Assembly: GCA_039881045.1 (NCBI GenBank)
Contig: JAYWVB010000012.1
Location: 62,001-126,000 of the forward strand
Length of the DNA: 64,000 bases
Direction: 5' to 3'
Source of the DNA: Chaetomium olivaceum
Taxonomy: Eukaryota; Ascomycota; Sordariomycetes; Sordariales; Chaetomiaceae
Made by a program: the position numbers and the translations under genes. This document shows positions 56,626-64,000 of this stretch, piece by piece. The notes beneath the pieces were generated by a model. It was not told the origin of the DNA. It searched no databases and worked only from the letters and a program-made list of their open reading frames with translations. Numbering within the stretch: the first letter of the stretch is position 1; each line of letters opens with the position of its first letter.

Positions 56626-57653
56626 ATGTCCACAATCGACACCTCCCTCCTCCCCCACCCCACCGGCCGCGCCGCCACCCTCGCAGCCGCCCATAGCACC
56701 CCACACCCCCTCCAGCTCTACGGAGGTTAGAACGCCCCATTCCCACCTACCTCTCTATACCCCCTACAAAATTCCCTACCATCCTTCCTTTCACCGCAAG
56801 AAACTAACGCAACTTTGAACTCCAAGGCTGGTTCTGCCCCTTCGTCCAGCGCGCCTGGATCGTCCTCGTCGAGAAACACATCCCGCACCAGTATGTCGAG
56901 ATCAACCCGTACCGCAAGGAAAAGGAGTTTCTGGCGTTGAATCCGAGGGGGCTGGTGCCTACTTTGGCTGTTGGGGAAGGTGAGAAGGGGGCTGCTGGTG
57001 CCGGGGCTGCTGCTACTGCTGCTGTTGTTGGTCAGGCGGGGCTTGATGGGACCGATAAGAGGAAGAGGGTGCTGTACGAGAGTACGGTGATTTGTGAGTA
57101 TTTGGATGAAGCGTATGCGGATGAGGGGTTGCATGGGGGGAGGCTGATGCCGGAGGGCGTGTTTGAGCGGGCGAGGTGTAGGTTGTGGATCAATCATGTT
57201 GTGACGCGGGTGGTGCCGGCGTTTTATCGGCTGTTGCAGCATACGGATGGCAAGGGGTACTCGATTGGGGAGGCGAGGGGGGAGTTGTTGGCGGGGCTGA
57301 AGGCGTTTGCTAAGGAGATGGAGGATTTGGGGAGTGGGAGGGATGGGCCGTGGTTCTTGGGGAGCAGGTTTAGTCTTGTGGATGTCATGCTGGCGCCGTG
57401 GGTAAAGAGGCTGTTTTTGATTGATCATTACAAGCCCGGTGGGGTGGGGATCCCGGTGAAGGGGGAAAGGGGTGAGGACGAGGGGGTGTGGGCTAGGTGG
57501 GACGTGTGGTTTAGTGCTGTGGTGGAGAGGGAGAGCGTCAAGGCGACGTGGAGCGAGGATGAGAAGTATATCGAGGCGTACAAACGATACGCTGACGATA
57601 CTACTTCATCGGAGGTGGGACAGGCGACGAGACAGGGGCGGAGTCTGCCTTGA
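56626..57653 (+). CDS. Omega-class glutathione S-transferase
   Basis: Two exons (56626-56725 and 56827-57653) give 308 aa. The intron splits Gly-Gly just before WFCPFVQRAWIVLVEK. The Cys in the CPFVQR motif is the catalytic residue of omega-type GSTs, which act as thiol transferases or dehydroascorbate reductases and S-phenacyl reductases. The thioredoxin-like fold continues with EFLALNPRGLVPTL (cis-Pro) and LYESTVICEYLDEAY (Glu-Ser pair that binds the gamma-Glu of GSH). An Ala/Gly-rich insert (about 22 residues) lies between them. The helical C-terminal domain has PWFLGSRFSLVDVMLAPWV, the N-capping Ser-x-x-Asp motif. No signal peptide, so cytosolic. Confidence 0.92.
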
Positions 57654-58163
57654 AGCTAAGACTACCTAAGGTACTTAGGGCATTTTTATATGCTTTCCCG
57701 ACAGCAGCACCCTAGGGATAAGCTGTATATAAGTTGTTGAGCTTTGGCGGAGTGGCGTCGTGTTGAGGATCAAACAATTACTGCTTTGCGGCAGTCTCTC
57801 AGCACCCCTCGTTCTTCCCGGCTGACTTTCCTTTATCCAGTTCACGGTAAGGTAATCTTTCAATGGGATAAAGATAGGTAGCCGAACGGTGTCTTTAATC
57901 CGGCGGTCTCGAAAGATACGCTGACTGGGGCTGGAATAGCTTGGCTGCCCGGCTTGAGACTGCGATAGTAAGTGCGCCCGAACTGGCTATATATTTAAAG
58001 CTATCTCCAACGATGTTTCTAAGCAAATCTAAGTCTTCCGAAGCCATCCTGAGTAACGTCTAACTGAACCTGAGCTAAAGCGGCGAGGCGTATTGTAGGT
58101 CGCTAGGGGGTTGACGAGGGCAAGTCCCGGGTCATGTCACAGGGTTTGGCCACCCTAGTTGGC
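57654..58163. other. Intergenic between convergent genes
   Basis: 3' flanks of the GST and of the effector-like gene. No gene seen. Confidence 0.5.
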
Positions 58164-58643
58164 CTAATCCTCAGCTGACACACCATAGATCTCATACTCA
58201 ACCCATCCAACCTTGGTGACCATCCCAGGAGCTATGCAGATGAACTTCCCCGTAGCGCCGACCTTTCCCTCGGCGGCCACCCGCTCAATCGCGATCTCGA
58301 TGAGACCGCCAAACTGCTCCGCGCCAATCGCCACCTGACTCGCATCCAGGCTTCCGTTGGCGGGGAGATACTGCGTCCGGAAACCGCAGCTGCCGTGGAC
58401 GACATTGAGAGCATAGCCGTTGGCTTCACTCGGCGTCCATGAGTGCGGAAGCTGCTCGGAGAGGGAGAAGGATGCGAGGGTGAGGCAGTCGGCTACCGAG
58501 GCGGAAGTCGTGGTAGTCAAGTCCTCGATGCTATTTGCTGTGCACATGGCGGCACGCTTTGAGAGAATGCTGGCCGGGGACTCGGAGGCTGGGAGCGCAG
58601 AAACGCTGCTGAGGAATGCGGCGGCGAGGGTGATGAATTTCAT
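58164..58643 (-). CDS. Small secreted Hce2/Ecp2-like effector candidate, 159 aa
   Basis: Single exon. MKFITLAAAFLSSVSALPA is a signal peptide. A Lys-Arg pair (SILSKR, about residue 30) is a likely Kex2 site, leaving a mature protein of about 129 aa. The mature part has four Cys, in MCTAN, VADCLTL, GSCGF and FICIA. This spacing, with SASVADC near the N-terminus, an IGAEQFGGLIEIAIER helix and a KVGATGKFICI ending, resembles the Hce2 domain of Ecp2-type effectors. Those proteins are linked to host or microbial interactions. Assignment is by pattern only and moderate. The 5' leader contains a long TG microsatellite. Confidence 0.6.
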   Translation of the reverse strand: MKFITLAAAFLSSVSALPASESPASILSKRAAMCTANSIEDLTTTTSASVADCLTLASFSLSEQLPHSWTPSEANGYALNVVHGSCGFRTQYLPANGSLDASQVAIGAEQFGGLIEIAIERVAAEGKVGATGKFICIAPGMVTKVGWVEYEIYGVSAED

Positions 58644-58671
58644 TGTGGCCGATATTGACGTTATTTCTGGG

Positions 58672-58759
58672 ATGTGTATGTGTGCGTGTGTGTGTGTGCG
58701 TGTGTGTGCGTGCGGTGTGTGTGCGTGTGTGTGCGTGTGTGTGTGTGTGTGTGTGTATG
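58672..58759. repeat. (TG)n/(TGTGCG)n microsatellite
   Basis: About 88 bp of alternating TG with CG interruptions, starting 29 bp upstream of the effector-like gene's ATG. Confidence 0.95.
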
Positions 58760-59290
58760 CGTAATGAGATAAGGTAATGATTTTAGGAAGAAAATGTGAG
58801 ACGATTGGAATCGTTGGGAATCGAGGACACCAAAGTTTGACCTCGTCAAAGTCCGCACCTCTTTATACCGTGCTGTGGACAAGGCAACCATCGTACCACC
58901 ACGCTGGAATGTTTGATTTATTAATGAGCACCGATTAGCCGTCATCCGCCATCCGAAATGAGCTCTCGTGGTTGGTTTTCCGGCTGAGCTCATTTCCTGA
59001 GCAGGATCTCGTGGTAGGATCTAGCGCAGCTGCCTGGGACTTGTGCATCGTGCAATTTCCCGTATTCAGGCACAGGCGAGGCGGGAGCCTAGCTGGCGAG
59101 GGGCTATTATACAAACGACCAAACGGGGTGACTTGAAAGCTTATAAAAGCGCCCATCGGCCGTTACTTTTCACCGTGGCAGTAAACACTTACGTATTATC
59201 AGTTGCCATATCCCAAACCAAAATGGTTTCCTTTTTTGATACGCCTTTGATCCCACTACTCGAACACTAGATCTTTCAGCCGGCCTGCCA
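58760..59290. other. Intergenic
   Basis: Promoter of the effector-like gene and 3' flank of the UGT gene. An inverted repeat GAGCTCTCGTGG...CCGGCTGAGCTC near 58958-58992 is weak. A TATAAAAG at 59141-59148 has no gene downstream that I recognise. Confidence 0.4.
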
Positions 59291-62289
59291 TTATAAGACC
59301 TTGCCTGTCAGCGTTGGCCACGCTTGCAGGACGGCCATCTCGTCTATCCCATTTTCATCCGCTTTACTCAATGCATAACGTGCTTCCTCACGACGAGCGG
59401 CGTCAATGGCCCGGCGAGTGGTGCGTCTGGTTAGTCCACGGGTGGTCTGGTAAACGCCCTGCCCCGAGTATGAGACAAGGCCAATGACACCTGTGGCCAG
59501 TTGTGTCAGTCTGAGAAGAGTCGCTGTATCGTTCGTATGAAGTAAACCAAAACATACCCGAGGTAACCTTAGTAGTCATCCCGACCAGCCCCTTCCCCAC
59601 CCCCTTGGCTACTCCCAGTGCCCCCTCCTGCCTGCCGCCATCAATAGGCTCCCGGATAAGGTCTGTAAAGCCCCCAACAACTCCTTGGTGGAAATTGGTC
59701 CCTGCCACAACCGCACCTGACTTCCAGTCCGTGATATGTGGACGCTCCGGTACTTCCTTGCCGTAGAGTTTGGGTACCGCTCGTAGCCCCTCGGTTGCGG
59801 CCATGGGCATGTCCAAGAGCATCCCCTTGGAGAAGTGGCTGCCCAACATGTTAGTCAGCTTTGTCTTATTTGGGATGTACCGGGAGTAAGTTGGGGAAAA
59901 AGTTGCTATATCAGGAGTATCGTGACTCCTGAGACAGGCTGAAAAAGGAATAGGCAAGACGGAGTTGACGTACTGGAAGAACCTCCCCACACCAGACGCA
60001 GAACCGAGCGCTGCTCGGGCAAACCGCTTACTACCGGTACTCTCTTCCGGTGCCCCGTCCCTGGTTTCTGAGGCCGCGCTGTCAGGCCCTGGGGCACCGT
60101 TGTGGTTCATGGCTAACTCGGATGGTACGGAAGACGGTTGGTCTTGGTGTGTCTTCAAGGGCTTATGGACGTCGTTTGTGCTGGTCTTTGGTTTTTGGTA
60201 GGCTTTGATGGGTTCGATAACAATGTCGGCTGCCGAGGTGGCCATCCCAGTCCATGTACCCATCAGCGACGAGACCACTGCCGAAGCAGGGTCCCATCGG
60301 CGTACATCGATGTGGATGGGATTGGGCTCATAGCGGCTAAGTCTGGACCACGTCGTGCAGCCATTACCGACCAAAATCTCGGCTGCTATTTTGGAAACGC
60401 GGACTTTCTTGTCACCCTTGACATACAACCAAGATGCGGGTTGGTCTTTGAGAAGCTCACACCTCAACCGTGACAAGGGAAGGTTGGAGTGGAAAGACTC
60501 AACGGCTTGCTGAACGCCAAATTCAGCCTTCATCTGCAGGGACACTGCTTTCGCTGCGGCCGACGCCTCCTCAGTCAAGCAGAATTTGATCGCTTGAGCC
60601 AGGCTCTCACTGCTCAGTTGCTTTTGAGGAATCGGCTGCGGACCCGCCCCGGCGGACGCTACCATTTTGCCCCAGAATGGCTGACTGTTCGTACGAAAAC
60701 GAGGTTAGCAAACAAAAGGTTCAAGTCACTCGCTCCAAGGTGGAAATGTACTTACTCGCCAAAGAAAGGCACGATGACCGTGGGACGGGCATTCAAGAGC
60801 CCGCAAGCGGTTGTCCCTGCACCACCGTGGTGGACTACCGCAGCGACGTGTTGGAAGAGCCACTCGTGAGGACAGTCACCAAGCCAGAGAATGTCTTCGG
60901 AAGTTGGTTGATCGGCGCCCAGTTTGCTCCATCCCCTGGAGATAATGGCTCGAGAACCGACCTTCCTGACCGCCTCGACTAGGGTAGTCGTAAGGCTGAC
61001 GGGATCGTCAACCACTATGCTCCCGAAGCCGATGTAAAGGGGTGGAGGGCCATCGCGGAGAAACGCTGCGAGTTGGGTGTCCGGTTGGTAGCTGGGAGCG
61101 TCGCGAAAGAAGAAGCCACAAACGTCTGGAAGGTTGCCATGTTAGCAAACATGATCTACAAACGACACGAGCAGGAAACTGCTTGCCAATGTTGTCTGGC
61201 CAATCCGCTGGCTTTGGTACCAGCGACGGCGACCAGCAGTATGTGAAGGGAATCTTGAGTGCCTCAGCAAGACACGGCCCCTCGGTCCTCGATATGGGCT
61301 CCAGATCCAACGAGTGGCGCCACGCGTTGATGAGGTCGCCCAGCCTACGCGAACGTTAGACAGTTTCCGTTCCAATGGAAGTTCGGGACAGCCTCACCCT
61401 TGCCACGTCATCCACTCCACCGCCAGGTATGAGAGGTAGTTCGCCTTGTCGACGGAAATACCCGACCCTTTGAGGTTAATGTTTGTCAATGGGTGTGGAA
61501 ACGCGCGAGTGCTCGACCAGGGCATCGTAAACATGAGGTGAAGCGGAATGCCCAGCGCTTGTGCGCAGTGGACATGTGCGAAGCTCGGAGGGTTTGCAAT
61601 GATGGCGTCGGCCGTGAAAGGCAGCTTGGTCGCGGGGTCCGGCTGGATACACGAAGCCCACGCGCCGTCGAGGATTTGTGCGATTGCTTGCCGCTTCTTT
61701 TGCACCTCGCCCGCCCGCAAGCTGCCCATGCTGGGTATTAGACCTGGGTTCTTGACCATGTAAGCCATCAACTCGGCAGGGTCAACGCCGATCGGGAAGA
61801 ACTCGAGCCCAGACTGCAAGACAAAGTCACGGAACACGCTGTGAGTGGCAAGCCGGACCCTGTGACCGTGCCGACGCAGCTCGGTTCCGAGGGCTACGAA
61901 TGGTTGGACGTCGCCACGACTTCCTACGACTTGCATGACAATGTTCAGCCGGATGTTTGGAGGCGGCTGACGCGAGTACTGGTAGGTGGGGGGTTTATCT
62001 TGGGATTTCTTGTCGATTCCAGTCAACTCTGGCTGCTCCGAGTCAAAGTTTTCGGGAATGAGTCTGCTCAGTGTCCTAAAAAGCCTAGAACTGGTATCGA
62101 GTTGGATGCGGCCATCATCTGTTCGTTTCTTGTGAGCCTAGGGCGCCAACGAAGCAACAATTGTCAATAGCTTTTACCTTGAACAGAAACTGATCTTATT
62201 TCCGGATACCCGTCTACCACAGCGGCATCATAAGAAGGGGGTAAACAGTTCTGACTTTCCATAGGCTGAGCCTCTGTTGGGTCCTCCAT
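59291..62289 (-). CDS. Sterol-glucosyltransferase-like UDP-glycosyltransferase (GT1/GT28 type)
   Basis: Transfers a sugar from a UDP-sugar, by family to a sterol or related lipid. A short N-terminal exon starts MEDPTEAQPMESQNCLPPSY at 62289. Exon 2 has DDGRIQLDTSSRLFRTLSRL and the donor-fold start LNIVMQVVGSRGDVQPFVAL, then GLEFFPIGVDPAELMAYMVK. Introns near 61359-61396, 61127-61190 and 60679-60752 separate exons with IPFTYCWSPSLVPKP, PPLYIGFGSIVVDDP and the nucleotide-sugar signature VVHHGGAGTTACGLLNARP...VPFFGEQPFWG. The C-terminus has NFHQGVVGGFTDLIREP and LVSYSGQGVYQTTRGLTRRT. It has no PH or GRAM domains, unlike Atg26, so it is the short UGT80-like class. The first intron is ambiguous: the strong donor GTAAAA gives the wrong phase, a weak GTTTCT donor the right one. 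Confidence 0.88.
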
Positions 62290-62661
62290 GGCATATCTCT
62301 TGTCATGGCAAATATTAAGTCCTCAATTGGTAAAGAGCCGGGATCTGATGCGTGTTATCCAGAAGACCCAAGTGTCGCTTCCTCGAGTTGATCGTCGGGG
62401 GAGAAATGTCTACTGTATCACATTTTTCATTCAATTGAGAGAGATCTGTTTTATACTACCTACCTAAATATATACCTGACCTATCCGTATCCCTTTTCGC
62501 AAGGTTTATATAGATCCATTTGCCGCGTGGCCACTTGCCACTAATACAATGGGGCGAGTTTCAGCTCGGCAATACGCGTATAAACGAGTGGGTAACGAGC
62601 TTGGATGGCCAGCCAGGGACCTCCCGCTTTCCTTGCGGGAAATGCCGCCGAAAATTGCTTA
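62290..62661. other. Intergenic, ending in the TA target site of pogo copy 2
   Basis: Promoter of the UGT gene; TA-rich in the middle (TACCTACCTAAATATATACC). It ends in TA at 62660-62661. Confidence 0.5.
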
Positions 62662-64000
62662 ACGTACTTGCATAACGAAGCGCCCACCATAACGAAGCGC
62701 CCCACTTTTCCCGGACCTCAACCACTTTGTGTAAGTCAATTCAGCCACAACAACTCAAATCAATTAAAACTACTCGGAGTCACTGTCTTCAGACATCTCG
62801 CAAACTACTTGACATGTCCGCGCATTGTGGCCGGGCTTCTTGCAGTTGCTGCAGAGCCGAATCGTGGCCCACCCACTGTTATACAACCACTACTCCCTGA
62901 CGTTTCCTCGCAGTCCTTATCACCAAGTCCCCGGTCAGCCATCAAACCCTTTGCCTCTTGTAAACTAAGTGATCCTCCTTCCTGCAGACGCGTTTTCTTT
63001 GTCCTACGGCGCTTGCTTAGTCGCTCATTTGCTGTACGAAGTTCCTGGGCCTCAGCTCGGAGTAACACCATTTCATGTGCCAATTTTGAGATGCTCTTGG
63101 CCTGCAAGTCGATGATGTCGAAAATGTGAGTCGGAGAGCTACCTTGATGGTTCTCGATCTTCCGCTTAGAGTGATGGAGCTCTTGGTCGCGTCGTACGCA
63201 TTGGATGGGGTCTTCAGGGCCCAAGTCGAGGCTGTTCCGGGACGCGAGTTGGAGGAGATGGGGTAAGTGGCTTAGGGTCGAGGCAAGAAACTACCAATTC
63301 AGGGTCAAAAGGAACAAGGCCAGTTGCTCTAAAGCCCGCTCGTATGTTGTTCGCTGTGATTGAAGCGTGAAATGCCTCGACAAACGCGTCGAAGAAGTCC
63401 TCCTTCGTAATGTGGGTGATCTGCATCCGCATCATCTGCTCAATCCGCTTGCCGTACGAGGCCTTGAGCGGACTAAAACACCCAACATCAAGAGGCTGGA
63501 GAAAGTGGGAAGAATGGGGAGGCATGCAAAGTGTAACAATGTTGTTGGCCTTGCAGAAATCTTCGAAGTCGACCGAGTGGTGGCTTTCGTTGGCCGTCAA
63601 GGTGAGCAGTCGATACGTGTACCCCTCTCGTACGGCGTTTGGTAGCCTCGTCGAAATGTTTAGCCAATCGAGGCCAATCTCATTTGTTGTCCAGCCATTC
63701 TCGCTTGTATGGACTCTCCATTCGGGCTGGAACCGGCTGTCCTGGTACCAAGGGAGGAGGTGGTTTTTCCCCTTGACGACAAAGTACGGCGGCACGACCC
63801 AGCCATCCGCACACACAGCTTGGATCACCGTAACCCACTCTCGATTGCCAGGCTGCTTTGTGCGAGGCCGTCCACGTCGCTCGGAGCTCGTCACGACCTT
63901 TGCACTCGAAAGTATGCCCATCTGGAACCCAGTCTCGTCGAAGTTGTAGATGTCCCCCTCTTGGATCGCGTATTTATCGATTACGTTGCGTACGAGCCGA
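62662..64000 (-). mobile_element. Pogo-like DNA transposon, copy 2, inverted, cut by the window edge
   Basis: Starts with the same TIR (ACGTACTTGCATAACGAAG) preceded by TA. It is nearly identical to 48371-50220 in opposite orientation, except for single-base indels. Its TIR carries one extra C in the second 17-bp motif (GCGCCCC). The far end lies beyond base 64000. Confidence 0.92.
62775..64000 (-). pseudogene. Pogo-family transposase, copy 2, partial and frame-broken
   Basis: Enters the window at the DDE domain (NFDETGFQMGILSSAKVVTS) and runs to the end of the protein. The segment holding the second catalytic Asp is read as LLTLTANESHHS because one T is missing and one A is extra relative to copy 1 (LLILDGHESHH). 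The stretch VDFEDFCKANNIVTLCMPPH is in frame here but out of frame in copy 1. Another one-base loss (GGCCACGATTCGG) throws off the CCHC knuckle. Each copy thus supplies bases missing from the other. Confidence 0.85.

Noticed and set aside
56727..57428. 233-codon minus-strand frame rich in Pro, Gln and Arg
   Set aside because: Exact antisense of the GST gene, produced by its GC-rich codon use.

Overview
The window is nuclear DNA of a filamentous ascomycete. Genes are split by short introns of about 45-75 bp with GTRNGT donors and YAG acceptors, several with a visible CTAAC-type branch point. Fungal-specific families recur: SesB-type hydrolases with NACHT, PTH11/SAT4-like rhodopsin-fold receptors, DUF4470, ACS-type MFS carriers and an Hce2-like effector. 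Two copies of one repeat differ by C-to-T and G-to-A changes of the RIP kind. A Sordariomycete, perhaps a Sordariales member, is my best guess; I cannot name a species.

Layout. 1-1014 (-): the N-terminal part of an ACS-family MFS permease, running off the left edge. 2142-9346: a self/non-self recognition locus with two stand-alone SesB-like hydrolases and one complete SesB-NACHT NLR. 9983-12053 (+): two small coiled-coil proteins of unknown function. 12754-24125: a probable secondary-metabolite cluster holding an MFS carrier, an NRPS-like condensation/adenylation protein, a long tyrosinase, a class-III PLP enzyme with a Cys-rich tail, and a zinc-type quinone oxidoreductase. 25221-28485: two convergent ankyrin proteins, one also carrying a vWA domain. 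30006-34395 (-): a DUF4470 protein and a DUF6594-like membrane protein, both with broken frames. 35380-42420: a repeat island with a 5'-truncated Tad/LINE, RIP-divergent LTR-like copies, a Helitron-type PIF1 helicase remnant with an antiparallel companion gene, and tandem repeats. 43047-47022 (+): a secreted class-3 lipase and a PTH11-like receptor. 47312-48250: a degenerate TPR remnant. 48371-50220: a complete pogo-like transposon. 51209-62289: secreted NlpC/P60 protein, a small Cys-rich secreted protein, omega-type GST, Hce2-like effector and a sterol-glucosyltransferase-like UGT. 62662-64000: a second pogo copy in inverse orientation, cut by the window edge.

How the parts relate. The NLR/SesB genes look like an allorecognition or innate-immunity array. 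The tyrosinase, PLP enzyme, adenylating enzyme, oxidoreductase and transporter could together activate, oxidise and export an aromatic amino-acid-derived product. The segment between the two inverted pogo copies is rich in secreted proteins (an antibacterial-type peptidase, a Cys-rich protein and an effector-like protein).

A caution runs through the annotation. Many otherwise well-conserved genes are interrupted by exactly one missing or extra base, often in a short homopolymer. The two pogo copies differ from each other almost only by such one-base indels. Many 'pseudogenes' here may therefore be intact genes carrying sequence errors. No tRNA, rRNA or CRISPR was seen.
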